A DNA stretch of 7,960 bases from an uncultured Bacilli bacterium (GTDB lineage Bacteria; Bacillota_I; Bacilli_A; RF39; UBA660). Both the position numbers and the translations under genes were made by a program. The notes under the pieces were generated by a model, which was not told the DNA's origin, did no database searches, and was given only the letters and a program-made list of their open reading frames with translations. Positions 1-7,521 of the stretch are shown here, piece after piece; position 1 is the first letter of the stretch, and the number at the start of each line of letters is the position of its first letter. Where the stretch lies: NCBI GenBank assembly GCA_947628245.1, contig CANQZH010000050.1, positions 1 through 7,960 of the forward strand, read 5' to 3'.

Positions 1-831
1 TTGCAAGCATAACAATCACAATCATTACTAATTGGAGTAAAATCTTTTTTATATTTAGCATTTTTTAAATTAATTTTTCCATATTTAGTTAAAGCATGTC
101 CATGTCTTGCTAATCTTGTTGGACTAACACAATCAAATAAATCAATTCCTCTAATAACATTTTCTACAAGATCTATTGGATCTCCTACCAATAGAATAAC
201 CATCAAAATCCATTTCGACTAATTTAGTAGCACAAAGTTTTCTTAAATCTTCATAAACGCCACCTTGAACAATCCCAAATAATATTTGATCTTTACCTTT
301 AAAAACATCTTTCCCTCTTTTAGCCCATCTAAGAGTTCTTTCTACACTTTGTTTAACATATTCTTTTGTTGCAGGATAGCCTATACATTCATCAAAACTC
401 ATTACAATATCACTACCTAAATTTTCTTGAATTTCAATTGATTTTTCAGGAGTTAACAAAAGACTATCACCATTATATTGATTTTTAAAATGAACTCCTT
501 CTTCAGTTATATCCTTTCTTTTAGCTAAAGAAAAAACTTGAAAACCACCAGAATCAGTTAATATAGGTCCATCATAATTCATAAATTTATGAAGACCTCC
601 AGCTTCTTTTATAACATCATCACCAGGTCTTAGCCATAAATGATAAGTATTAGCTAGAATAATCCCTGCTTTAGCATCCTTTACTTCTTCAGGACTTAAA
701 GTTTTAACTGTTCCTTGTGTTCCTACAGGCATAAACATAGGAGTTTCATATGTTTTACCATTATAAATAATTTTGCCTAATCTAGCTTTAGTATTTTCTT
801 CTTTTTTTACTAACTCAAATTGTAACTTCAT
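1..831 (-). pseudogene. tgt: tRNA-guanine transglycosylase, broken by internal deletion and frameshift; cut by left edge
   Basis: Tgt exchanges guanine-34 of GUN-anticodon tRNAs for preQ1, the entry step of queuosine into tRNA. The reading frame from the ATG at 831 encodes a normal N-terminal part: [11 protein letters not shown] at residues 92-102 (active-site Asp 93), SFDEC at 145-149, GIVQGG at 186-191 and FDGYSIG to 215. It then turns into a nonsense tail ([11 protein letters not shown]) and stops at 151. From base 185 leftwards another frame resumes recognisable Tgt: [13 protein letters not shown], then [16 protein letters not shown] with the nucleophile Asp, then CDCYAC of the zinc site at the edge. 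Compared with the E. coli protein as I recall it, about 32 residues between YSIG and VGDP are absent, including the conserved GGLxVGE substrate-pocket segment. The junction is near 186/187 and the loss about 98 bases. GAGG lies 9 bases before the start and queA ends 14 bases upstream. The product should be inactive. The real 3' end is outside the window. Confidence 0.9.
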
Positions 832-845
832 TTAATCAACCTCAT

Positions 846-1877
846 TTACTTTTCGCTTTTTATAAACATTGCATCACCAAAAGAGAAAAAACGATATCCT
901 AATTTAATAGCTTCCTTGTAAGAAGTCATTATCTTATCTTTACCTGCTAAAGCACTAACTAACATAATTAAAGTACTTTTTGGTAAATGAAAATTGGTTA
1001 TTAAACAATCAATTGCTTTAAACTCGAAACCTGGATAAATAAAAATATTAGTATTTTCTTTAGTCTCTTTAAAAGTATGATATTTACTCATTACTGATTC
1101 TAAAGTTCTAGTTGATGTTGTCCCAACAGCTATAATTCTTCTTCCATCTTTTTTAGCTTCATTTAAAATCTTAGCCGTTTTTCCACTCATTTCATAATAT
1201 TCACTATGCATTATATGTTTAGTTACATCACTTACTTCAACTGGTCTAAAAGTACCTAGACCAACGTGTAAGGTAACATAAGTTATAATAACACCCATAT
1301 CTTCTATTTTTTTTAATAAATTTTTGGTAAAATGAAGACCTGCTGTAGGAGCTGCTGCACTACCTAAAACTTTAGCATAGACAGTTTGATAACGATCCTT
1401 ATCTTTTAATTTCTCGTGAATATATGGAGGTAGTGGCATAGTACCTAATCTATCTAATATTTCCATTAAAATACCTTGATACTCTAATTTTACTTCAACA
1501 ATTCCTTCACTTTTTTTATTAATTACTTCTGCAATTAATTCATCACCAAATTTAACTCTACTTCCAACTTTTAATCTTTTAAAAGGTCTTGATAAACATT
1601 CCCAAACATCATCACCTAAATCTTTTAACAATAATAATTCAATAACTGCAGCTGTATCAACTTTCTCTCCTATTAAACGAGCGGGAATAACTTTAGTATT
1701 ATTTAATACTAAAACATCACCTTTTTTTAAATATTTAGTAATATCTTCAAAATGTTCGTGAGTAATTTTTCCACTATCTTTATCTAAAACTAATAATCTA
1801 GAAGAACTTCGATCTTTTAAAGGACTTTGAGCAATTAAATTTTCTGGTAATTCATAATCAAAATCACTTGTACTCAT
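846..1877 (-). CDS. queA: S-adenosylmethionine:tRNA ribosyltransferase-isomerase
   Basis: QueA transfers and isomerises the ribosyl part of S-adenosylmethionine onto preQ1-modified tRNA, giving epoxyqueuosine; it acts after Tgt in the cytoplasm. The 343-residue product has the family's usual length and the conserved blocks in order: [13 protein letters not shown] at 5-17, [16 protein letters not shown] at 53-68, [12 protein letters not shown] at 172-183, [12 protein letters not shown] at 202-213, [12 protein letters not shown] at 250-261, [14 protein letters not shown] at 294-307 and [10 protein letters not shown] at 328-337. No key block is missing. AGAGG lies 6 bases before the ATG, and the kinase-like gene ends only 2 bases upstream, so translation is probably coupled. 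It sits in the usual queA-tgt order, but the tgt partner here is broken, which leaves the enzyme without its normal substrate unless another tgt exists. Confidence 0.96.
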   Translation of the reverse strand: MSTSDFDYELPENLIAQSPLKDRSSSRLLVLDKDSGKITHEHFEDITKYLKKGDVLVLNNTKVIPARLIGEKVDTAAVIELLLLKDLGDDVWECLSRPFKRLKVGSRVKFGDELIAEVINKKSEGIVEVKLEYQGILMEILDRLGTMPLPPYIHEKLKDKDRYQTVYAKVLGSAAAPTAGLHFTKNLLKKIEDMGVIITYVTLHVGLGTFRPVEVSDVTKHIMHSEYYEMSGKTAKILNEAKKDGRRIIAVGTTSTRTLESVMSKYHTFKETKENTNIFIYPGFEFKAIDCLITNFHLPKSTLIMLVSALAGKDKIMTSYKEAIKLGYRFFSFGDAMFIKSEK

Positions 1878-1879
1878 AA

Positions 1880-2446
1880 CTACCTCTTAATCTTAAAAAT
1901 TTTATTTAATTTTAAATAAGCCCCATCAAAATCATCCATTGCTACATTTAAAACTTTAATTTTCGAATTTTCTAATTCTTCACCAATAACCTTATACATA
2001 TTTTGTTGTTTAAGACTACTATCAACACTAAAAGACTGATAATTATGATGAGATTCTCTTCTTAATCTTTCTTCAAAAAGTAAAGGATTTTCTAAATATA
2101 ATAAAACTAAATAAATATCATAATTTAATTCTTCTAATTTTTTTAAAAGTTCTTGATAAATATCACTAAAAGAATAATCTTTATAGCCTAATCTAGCATA
2201 TACTTCTTCCGTAAAAAAAGTTCTATCAAAGATTAAATCCATTGGAATATCTTGCATTTGTTTTAAATAAGCTAATAAAGCTTCATACATTTTTTTACTT
2301 AAATTTTTACCATTAATAGTTTTATCTTTTTGACCACTTAAACGATATAAATTAGAACTAGCAATATTTTCTCTTAAATAATTTGCTAAAGTTGTTTTTC
2401 CTGTTCCTTGTGGTCCTTCAATAATAATTAAACGATTTTTTTCCAT
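1880..2446 (-). CDS. P-loop deoxynucleoside/thymidylate-kinase-like protein
   Basis: This 188-residue protein is a small P-loop nucleotide kinase. A hydrophobic first strand (LIIIE) leads into the Walker A loop GPQGTGKTT at 11-19. [17 protein letters not shown] follows at 72-88; its Asp-Arg pair resembles the DR(S/F) motif of thymidylate and deoxynucleoside kinases. A strand LVLLYLENP at 113-121 precedes a basic lid-like segment [12 protein letters not shown] at 125-136. The family is likely, but the substrate is not determined: dNMP, deoxynucleoside or another small phosphate acceptor are all possible. It lies between ruvB and queA with gaps of 9 and 2 bases, so it is co-transcribed. The SD sequence AGGAGG overlaps the TAG stop of ruvB, which points to coupled translation. 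A link to recombination or queuosine is not shown by the sequence; the placement may only be operon packing. Confidence 0.75.
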   Translation of the reverse strand: MEKNRLIIIEGPQGTGKTTLANYLRENIASSNLYRLSGQKDKTINGKNLSKKMYEALLAYLKQMQDIPMDLIFDRTFFTEEVYARLGYKDYSFSDIYQELLKKLEELNYDIYLVLLYLENPLLFEERLRRESHHNYQSFSVDSSLKQQNMYKVIGEELENSKIKVLNVAMDDFDGAYLKLNKIFKIKR

Positions 2447-2455
2447 ACTAACCTC

Positions 2456-3460
2456 CTAAAATAAACTTTTATTATGAGCAATTTTTAAATGTTCATAGCT
2501 TTTTTCAGTTGCTACTCTTCCTCTTGGAGTTCTTTTAATAAACCCTTCTTGCATTAAAAATGGCTCCACTACATCTTCTATTGTAGAAGATTCTTCACCA
2601 ATACTAGTAGCAATAGTCTCAACCCCAACTGGTCCTCCATTAAACTTTTTAATTAAACTTGTTAAATATTCAATATCAACTGCATCTAAACCATATTCAT
2701 CAACTTTTAATCTTTTTAGAGAATCTTCCGTTAATTCTTCATCAATTTCATAAATATTTTTAACTAAAGCAAAATCTCTAACTCTTTTAAATAAACGATT
2801 AGCAATTCTTGGTGTCTTACGGCATCTAGCAGCTATTAATCTTGCGGCTTCTTCTTTAATTGGCATATCAAGAACTCGACTAGTTCTTAAAATAATTTTT
2901 AATAATTCATCTTCACTATAATAATTTAATTTAGAAACAATGCCAAAACGATCACGTAAAGGACTAGAAATATCTCCAGCTCTTGTTGTTGCTCCAACTA
3001 AGGTAAAGGGTGGTAAATCAATTTTAATAGTTCTTGATTTACCATCACTATTTAAAACTAAATCAATTTCAAAATCTTCCATAGCTGGATATAAAATTTC
3101 TTCAATAAATTTAGGCATTCGATGTATTTCATCAATAAATAAAACATCTCCTGGTTCTAAATTAGATAAAATAGCTGCTAAATCACCACTTTTTTCAATA
3201 GATGGTCCTGAAGCTGTCTTAATATTTACACCTAACTCATTGGCAATAATATGAGATAAAGTTGTTTTACCAAGTCCTGGTGGGCCATATAATAAAACGT
3301 GATCTAATGGTTCATTTCTAATTTTAGCAGCTTCAATAAAAACTTTTAAATTTTCGGTAATTTCTTTTTGACCAACATATTCCTTTAAACTTTGAGGTCT
3401 AATATTATTTTCAAAAACATCAACATCTTGTTCAGTTGCATCAACAATACGATTATCCAT
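2456..3460 (-). CDS. ruvB: Holliday junction branch-migration ATPase RuvB
   Basis: RuvB is the hexameric AAA+ motor that, loaded by RuvA, pumps DNA through Holliday junctions during recombination and fork repair. The 334-residue product is typical in length. It opens with [11 protein letters not shown] at 21-31. Walker [11 protein letters not shown] is at 59-68, Walker B LFIDEIHR at 107-114 and sensor-1 GATTRAGD at 156-163. LRDRFG at 168-173 carries the arginine finger. A C-terminal winged-helix domain from about 260 to 330 includes [16 protein letters not shown] and [12 protein letters not shown]. Nothing is missing. AGGAGG lies 5 bases before the ATG and ruvA ends 12 bases upstream, the standard ruvA-ruvB arrangement. 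No LexA-type operator is evident before the pair. Confidence 0.98.
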   Translation of the reverse strand: MDNRIVDATEQDVDVFENNIRPQSLKEYVGQKEITENLKVFIEAAKIRNEPLDHVLLYGPPGLGKTTLSHIIANELGVNIKTASGPSIEKSGDLAAILSNLEPGDVLFIDEIHRMPKFIEEILYPAMEDFEIDLVLNSDGKSRTIKIDLPPFTLVGATTRAGDISSPLRDRFGIVSKLNYYSEDELLKIILRTSRVLDMPIKEEAARLIAARCRKTPRIANRLFKRVRDFALVKNIYEIDEELTEDSLKRLKVDEYGLDAVDIEYLTSLIKKFNGGPVGVETIATSIGEESSTIEDVVEPFLMQEGFIKRTPRGRVATEKSYEHLKIAHNKSLF

Positions 3461-3472
3461 AAACCCTCCTAA

Positions 3473-4027
3473 CTATTTTAATAATAATTTTAATGCCTCT
3501 TTGATTTGACTTTCAATTGGTAAACTTCCATCAATATTAGGTAAAACTTTTTTAATATCAATCATCTTATAACCTAAACCTTCTAATACACTTGCTAATT
3601 CTTCATTATGATTATTACTTATAACTTCTTCACTACTCATTAATTTACCTTTTAAATCAAGAATAATTTGTCTAGCAACTTTATCCCCAACTTTAGGAAA
3701 TTTCTTTAAATATAAAATATTTTCCCGATCAATAGCATCAATAATACCTTTAACACTACCAGTAGCAAGCATTGGCATCACAAGCTTAGGACCAACACCT
3801 TTAACACTAATTAATTTTAAAAATAATTCTTTTTCTTCTAAACTAGTAAAACCATAAAAAGCTTGTTCTTCTTCTCTAATATGATGATATATAAAAACTT
3901 TAACATCATTATCAAGACTAAAACTAAAAGGATTAGCTACATAAATATGATAACCAATATTATTAACTTCTAAAAAAATTGAATTACTTTCATATCCTGT
4001 TACTTTACCAATCATATAACTATACAT
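3473..4027 (-). CDS. ruvA: Holliday junction DNA-binding subunit RuvA
   Basis: RuvA tetramers bind and hold Holliday junctions in a square-planar form and recruit RuvB. The 184-residue product has an N-terminal OB-fold domain (MYSYMIGKVTGYESNSIFLE onward, with YHHIREEEQAFYGF at 47-60). Two helix-hairpin-helix motifs follow (LISVKGVGPKLVMPML at 72-87 and FPKVGDKVARQIILDL at 110-125), then an acidic linker and a small C-terminal RuvB-binding domain with the LEGLGYK turn at 148-154. It is slightly short for the family because of a compact linker. The ATG at 4027 was chosen because MYSY aligns with usual RuvA starts and GGTGGT lies 5 bases before it. The next in-frame ATG (residue 5) has poorer SD support. 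This is the first gene of the leftmost operon, downstream of a good promoter. Confidence 0.97.
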   Translation of the reverse strand: MYSYMIGKVTGYESNSIFLEVNNIGYHIYVANPFSFSLDNDVKVFIYHHIREEEQAFYGFTSLEEKELFLKLISVKGVGPKLVMPMLATGSVKGIIDAIDRENILYLKKFPKVGDKVARQIILDLKGKLMSSEEVISNNHNEELASVLEGLGYKMIDIKKVLPNIDGSLPIESQIKEALKLLLK

Positions 4028-4042
4028 ACAACCACCACCATT

Positions 4043-4071
4043 ATTTTATCAAATTTCTCTTAAAAAGTCTT
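4043..4071 (-). promoter_or_regulatory. Promoter of the ruvA-ruvB-kinase-queA-tgt operon
   Basis: A -10 box TAAAAT (4043-4048) is preceded by TGA, making an extended -10. A 17-base spacer separates it from AAGACT (4066-4071), which matches TTGACA at 3 of 6 positions. The -35 overlaps the stop codon of the preceding gene, and no terminator is visible in between, so read-through from lepB also seems possible. The predicted start is near 4036, giving a leader of about 10 bases that consists mostly of the GGTGGTGG SD region. The box is nearly the same as the one before recD2. Prediction only. Confidence 0.6.
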
Positions 4072-4487
4072 TAACTAAGATAATTTGTTAAAATTTTATT
4101 TAAATCATTTTCTTTTATAAAATTATTTTCATCTTCCCTATTAGTTTTCTTTAAAAGTATTTTATCTTGATTATCTATTAAAACATCATTTTTAATTATT
4201 AAAACTTTTTGTTCTTCTTTTAAAGAATTATTTTGATAATCAAACAAATAATTTAAAGTTATTTTATCATTATTTACTAAATAATTACCAATTATTTTAT
4301 TATCATTATCTTGATAAATAAACAAACCTTTTTCATCTAAATAAAGACTTATCTTTTCTTCATTTTGATATAAACCATTAACTATAATTTGTCTACTATT
4401 ATGTCTAAGACTTAAATATAGACCAATCGTTAAACAAATAATAATTGCTAAAAAACCACCAATTATAATATCTTTTCCTTCTTCCAT
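4071..4487 (-). CDS. Membrane-anchored protein of unknown function downstream of lepB
   Basis: I do not recognise this 138-residue protein. One hydrophobic span (IIIGGFLAIIICLTIGLYL, about 7-25) is followed by a basic stretch (RHNSR). The rest, from about 33, is a hydrophilic, strand-rich domain. Its pattern, GLYQNEEKISLYLDEKGLFIY, then IGNYLVNNDKITLNYLF, resembles the alternating GxY / xGxFxY / GxYxxxxxxITL repeats of small lipocalin-like beta-barrel lipoprotein domains. That resemblance is an inference from pattern alone. There is no lipobox Cys at a signal-peptide position. The tail from 115 is charged, probably helical. Topology is not certain, but a short N-terminus and basic residues after the span are visible. 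The start is 2 bases after the lepB stop, with only a weak upstream AAAGG inside lepB, so translation is probably coupled to lepB. It could be a cell-surface accessory protein or a substrate of its neighbour. Confidence 0.7.
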   Translation of the reverse strand: MEEGKDIIIGGFLAIIICLTIGLYLSLRHNSRQIIVNGLYQNEEKISLYLDEKGLFIYQDNDNKIIGNYLVNNDKITLNYLFDYQNNSLKEEQKVLIIKNDVLIDNQDKILLKKTNREDENNFIKENDLNKILTNYLS

Positions 4488-4489
4488 TT

Positions 4490-4996
4490 TTAACTAACCT
4501 TTCCAAATTTATTAAATGGGAAAATGATAAAGGAAGTTGTTCCTTCAATATCTTTTTTATGAACTGGTCCAACATATCTACTATCTAAAGAAACAATTCG
4601 GTTGTCGCCTAGTAAAAAGTATTCATCATCTCCTAGTTTAACTTCTTCAAAATCAAAAGTTGTTCCATAAGCATAAAAATCTTCTATTTTTTTATCATTT
4701 ATATAAATAATTCCATTCTCACATTTAATTGTTTCATTAGGAAGACCATAAACTCTTTTAATAACTGTATCTCCTTTTTGATTATCAACATCAATATTAG
4801 CAACAACCATTGAATATCTATTAATCTCACCTAATTTATTTAAAATCATAATCTCGCCACCATCTAAAGTATCAAACATTGATTCACCACTTACTCTTAC
4901 AGGTGTCGCAATAAAAGAACGAATTAAAATAACTACAATTAAAATAATAATATAAGGAAGTAATTCTTTAAACCAATTTTTCTTTTCCTCTTTCAT
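4490..4996 (-). CDS. lepB: Type I signal peptidase
   Basis: Signal peptidase I is a membrane serine protease that cleaves signal peptides from exported proteins on the outer face of the membrane. The 168-residue product has one N-terminal span (LLPYIIILIVVILIRSFI, 12-29) and then the catalytic domain. Box B is RVSGESMFDTL with the nucleophile Ser 39. Box D is GDTVIKRVYGLPNE with the general base Lys 80, and box E is FLLGDNRIVSLDSRYVG. The short length fits Gram-positive SipS-like enzymes. The proline usually found in SM-x-P-TL is Asp here, a modest deviation outside the Ser/Lys dyad. The ATG at 4996 was preferred over TTG (5008) and GTG (5005) because GGTGA sits at proper distance before the ATG and overlaps those alternatives. 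Its own promoter lies just upstream. Confidence 0.95.
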   Translation of the reverse strand: MKEEKKNWFKELLPYIIILIVVILIRSFIATPVRVSGESMFDTLDGGEIMILNKLGEINRYSMVVANIDVDNQKGDTVIKRVYGLPNETIKCENGIIYINDKKIEDFYAYGTTFDFEEVKLGDDEYFLLGDNRIVSLDSRYVGPVHKKDIEGTTSFIIFPFNKFGKVS

Positions 4997-5018
4997 TTTT
5001 TTCACCAACCTACTTTAC

Positions 5019-5046
5019 ATTATATCAAAAAAAAAGAGTCTTTAAA
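5019..5046 (-). promoter_or_regulatory. Promoter of lepB, abutting the upstream terminator
   Basis: A perfect TATAAT (5019-5024) is preceded by TGA, so it is an extended -10. At 16 bases spacing lies TTTAAA (5041-5046), a 4 of 6 match to TTGACA, which falls in the loop of the terminator hairpin. The T-tract of that terminator forms most of the spacer. The predicted start near 5012 gives a leader of about 16 bases with GGTTGGTGA as ribosome binding site. Prediction only. Confidence 0.55.
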
Positions 5047-5051
5047 ACTCT
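5027..5051 (-). terminator. Intrinsic terminator after the 57-residue membrane protein gene
   Basis: On the minus strand AGAGT and ACTCT form a 5-bp stem (6 with a U-G pair) around a TTTAAAG loop, followed directly by a run of nine T. The stem begins inside the TAG stop codon of the upstream gene. The stem is short and AT-rich, but the uninterrupted T-tract and the position at an operon end support it. Confidence 0.65.
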
Positions 5052-5223
5052 ATTTTCTTTTCAAATTTTTTTTCATATCATCTAAGGCTAAATTAGCATT
5101 ATCCATTGCATTATCAACCATATCTTCAACTTTCTTTTTGGTATTTTGATTAGAAAGCATATAAGTTGCTAAAGCCATACCACCAGCCATTCCTAGACTC
5201 ATTGAAATAATAGTATTTTTCAT
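5050..5223 (-). CDS. Small single-span membrane protein, unknown function
   Basis: This is a 57-residue protein with an N-terminal hydrophobic, glycine- and methionine-rich span (IISMSLGMAGGMALATYML, about 5-23). A short polar amphipathic helix (KKKVEDMVDNAMDNANLALDDMKKNL) with a strongly basic end (KRK) follows. The layout recalls YtxH-like small proteins of Bacillota (one glycine-rich span, then a charged helix), but I see no decisive motif. The ATG at 5223 was chosen over the in-frame GTG at 5232, because that GTG is part of the SD sequence AGAGGTGA placed 5 bases before the ATG. It follows recD2 after a 20-base gap and has no promoter of its own in that gap, so it is the second gene of the recD2 unit. 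It is probably real given the strong SD, the clean span and the terminator right after its stop. Confidence 0.7.
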   Translation of the reverse strand: MKNTIISMSLGMAGGMALATYMLSNQNTKKKVEDMVDNAMDNANLALDDMKKNLKRK

Positions 5224-5243
5224 TTTCTTCACCTCTAACCTTA

Positions 5244-7451
5244 TTATGAATCATTTTCTTTAAATTTATTCGTTATTTTATTTAATAAATCAGTTTTTCT
5301 TTTTTCAGCATAATCATTATTAACAGCCATTAAAAACGAAGTTTCATCACCAACTATTACTAAACTATTCTTGGCTCTTGATACACCCGTATATATTAAT
5401 TTATTATAAAGCATTTTATAATAATTTTTACAAACTGGTAAAATAACATTAGCAAATTCACTACCTTGGCTTTTATGAATTGTAATAGCATAAGCGTGTT
5501 TAATACTATTTAAATCTTCTTTTTGATAAATTACTTCATTTCCATCAAAGTCAATTAAAATACTATAATCTCTTTTTTTATCTGGACTAAATATAATTTT
5601 TTTAATATGACCAATATCTCCATTATAAATATTACAATCAGGATTATTAACTAACTGTAAGACTTTATCATTTTCCCGATAGATAACATCAAAATAAGTT
5701 ATTTCTAATTTATCTTTACTTTTAGGATTAATAATACTTTGTAAGATTTGATTTAAATTATCAATACCATTTTCTCCCTTATACATCGGAGCTAAAACAA
5801 TAATATCATCTTCTTTAATACCTTTTTCCATACTTCTTAAAATAATTTCTTTAATCATTTCTTTAATTTTAATACTAGAACATTTTAAAAAATTATAATC
5901 ATCTTTTTTTAATAAATAATCATCACTTAAATCTTTTTCTTTAATTTCTTTAGCTAAATAAGGAATATAAGAATTAGGACTTTGCCGATAAATAGTATTA
6001 AGGGCAATAAAAGAAAATTGTTTAGATAATACTAAATCATTTAATACTAAACCAGCTCCCACACTTGGAAGTTGAAAAGTATCACCTACAAGTATTAATT
6101 GAACATCATCATTAATTCCACATAAAAGAGAGTAAAATAAATATGTATCAACCATACTAACTTCATCAACAATAATTAATTTATGATGATTTTTATTATA
6201 TTCATTAACTTGAAAATCATTAGTTTCTTTATTCCATTTTAAATAACGATGAATAGTACTTGCTTTTAAATTAGTTGCTAAAGATAGTTTTTTACTTGCT
6301 CTTCCAGTGGGGGCTAGTAAAGCAATACTTACACTAGCTTCAATAGGCGATAATTTATAGTATTCAATATATAGTCTAGTAATAGCATTTACAATTGTTG
6401 TTTTTCCAGTTCCTGGTCCTCCTGATATAATAGTAATTGAATTATTTAAAGCTTTATAAATAGCTGTTTTTTGTTCTTCATTATAGCAAACATTTAATTC
6501 TTCTTGTAATCTTTTAATTTTATTATCAAAATTTTTAAATTCTTTATGAGGAGTATTAGAAATATTAAATAACATATTAGCAATTTCTTTTTCCATCATA
6601 TCTAATTTACTTAAAAAATATTTATCTTCATTTTGGACAACTAAATTTTTCTTAACTAATTCATTTATAATTGTTTCAAACATTATATCATCTACAAATA
6701 AACGAAATTGTTGTTTTAAAGTATCAATTAACTCTTCTTTAAAATAATAAACATCACCTTTTTTATTACTTAAATATTCCATTGCTTCTAAAGTACAAGC
6801 CAAAAGACGAACATCATCATAAGGATCATGAATACTTTTAAAGATTCGATCTAATTTTTCAAAAGAAACAATTTCTTTAAAATAATAAAGATTTTCATTA
6901 ACATACATCATTGTTTTATCTTGATATTTTTTAACAATTTTAGTAGCTTCATTAATTGTAAAACCTAATTTTTTTAAATTAATTAAGATATCATCTACTA
7001 AAGAATAATCAATAATTGATTGATATATTTTATCAGCTTTTATTAAAGACATATTTGGAACCATCATTAAATTATTTTTATTTTCTTTAATTAAGTCAAT
7101 TGCTTTTTCTCCTAAAATTTCAACTATTTTAATTGCCGTTTTTTTACCACAACCTTTAATTAAATTAGAAGATAAAAAATCAATAACCGCATCTTTTCCT
7201 TCAGGTTTTATTTTTTCATAAGAATCAATTACAAATTGATAACCATATCTTTCATTACGAACATATTTACCAAATAATTGATAATTATCATCAAGATTAG
7301 GATCTAAAATTATTCCGGTAATAGTTATAACTTTTCCAAGTTTTTCTTGTAATTGTTCATCATTAGTTTCTTTAATTTTAAAAGTACCAACAAAAAAACC
7401 AGAATCTGATTCATAAATAATTGTTCTAATGTTTCCTTTAATATAATTCAT
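5244..7451 (-). CDS. recD2: RecD2-family ATP-dependent 5'-3' DNA helicase
   Basis: RecD2 is a superfamily 1B helicase in bacteria, usually independent of RecBC, with roles in fork and mismatch-linked repair. The N-terminal region (YIKGNIRTIIYESDSGFFVGTF) is typical and is followed by helix-hairpin-helix segments (LIKGCGKKTAIKIVE; MMVPNMSLIKADKI). Motif positions below are counted from the ATG at 7451 (735 residues). The Q-like segment YNEEQKTAI is near 323, Walker A SGGPGTGKTT at 343-352 and motif Ia LAPTGRASKKL at 379-389. Walker B IIVDEVSMVD is at 426-435, motif III LVGDTFQLPSVGAG at 454-467 and YRQ at 488-490. Motif V TIHKSQGSEF is at 657-666 and motif VI YTGVSRAK at 687-694. All helicase motifs are intact and the length is normal for RecD2. 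An in-frame ATG at 7463 exists, but GGAG lies between the two ATGs, 6 bases before 7451, and the predicted transcript begins near 7464. Confidence 0.96.
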   Translation of the reverse strand: MNYIKGNIRTIIYESDSGFFVGTFKIKETNDEQLQEKLGKVITITGIILDPNLDDNYQLFGKYVRNERYGYQFVIDSYEKIKPEGKDAVIDFLSSNLIKGCGKKTAIKIVEILGEKAIDLIKENKNNLMMVPNMSLIKADKIYQSIIDYSLVDDILINLKKLGFTINEATKIVKKYQDKTMMYVNENLYYFKEIVSFEKLDRIFKSIHDPYDDVRLLACTLEAMEYLSNKKGDVYYFKEELIDTLKQQFRLFVDDIMFETIINELVKKNLVVQNEDKYFLSKLDMMEKEIANMLFNISNTPHKEFKNFDNKIKRLQEELNVCYNEEQKTAIYKALNNSITIISGGPGTGKTTIVNAITRLYIEYYKLSPIEASVSIALLAPTGRASKKLSLATNLKASTIHRYLKWNKETNDFQVNEYNKNHHKLIIVDEVSMVDTYLFYSLLCGINDDVQLILVGDTFQLPSVGAGLVLNDLVLSKQFSFIALNTIYRQSPNSYIPYLAKEIKEKDLSDDYLLKKDDYNFLKCSSIKIKEMIKEIILRSMEKGIKEDDIIVLAPMYKGENGIDNLNQILQSIINPKSKDKLEITYFDVIYRENDKVLQLVNNPDCNIYNGDIGHIKKIIFSPDKKRDYSILIDFDGNEVIYQKEDLNSIKHAYAITIHKSQGSEFANVILPVCKNYYKMLYNKLIYTGVSRAKNSLVIVGDETSFLMAVNNDYAEKRKTDLLNKITNKFKENDS

Positions 7452-7470
7452 AATCTTCTCCATAAAAAGT

Positions 7471-7499
7471 ATTTTACCAAATTTTTATTTAAATGTCTT
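7471..7499 (-). promoter_or_regulatory. Promoter of recD2
   Basis: AAGACA (7494-7499, 4 of 6 to TTGACA), a 17-base spacer and TAAAAT (7471-7476) preceded by TGG form a well-spaced extended -10 promoter. The predicted start near 7464 lies next to the first in-frame ATG, so only the second ATG (7451), which has GGAG in front, would carry a ribosome binding site. Prediction only, supported by close similarity to the ruvA promoter. Confidence 0.6.
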
Positions 7500-7521
7500 A
7501 AAATTCATTTAATTTTTAAAC

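Noticed and set aside
151..201. Tgt as a naturally short protein ending in [11 protein letters not shown]
   Set aside because: The true family sequence continues in another frame directly after the junction, so the tail is a frameshift product.
2940..3254. Open frame of 104 codons on the plus strand
   Set aside because: It lies entirely antisense to ruvB, whose AAA+ motifs occupy the same bases, and the protein has no recognisable features.
4028..4070. Terminator between the 138-residue gene and ruvA
   Set aside because: No stable hairpin with a T-tract is visible; the space is filled by the ruvA promoter.
4997..5008. TTG or GTG starts for lepB
   Set aside because: Both fall within the ribosome binding region of the ATG at 4996 and have no well-spaced SD of their own.
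5224..5232. GTG start for the small membrane protein, giving 60 residues
   Set aside because: The GTG is part of the SD sequence of the ATG at 5223.
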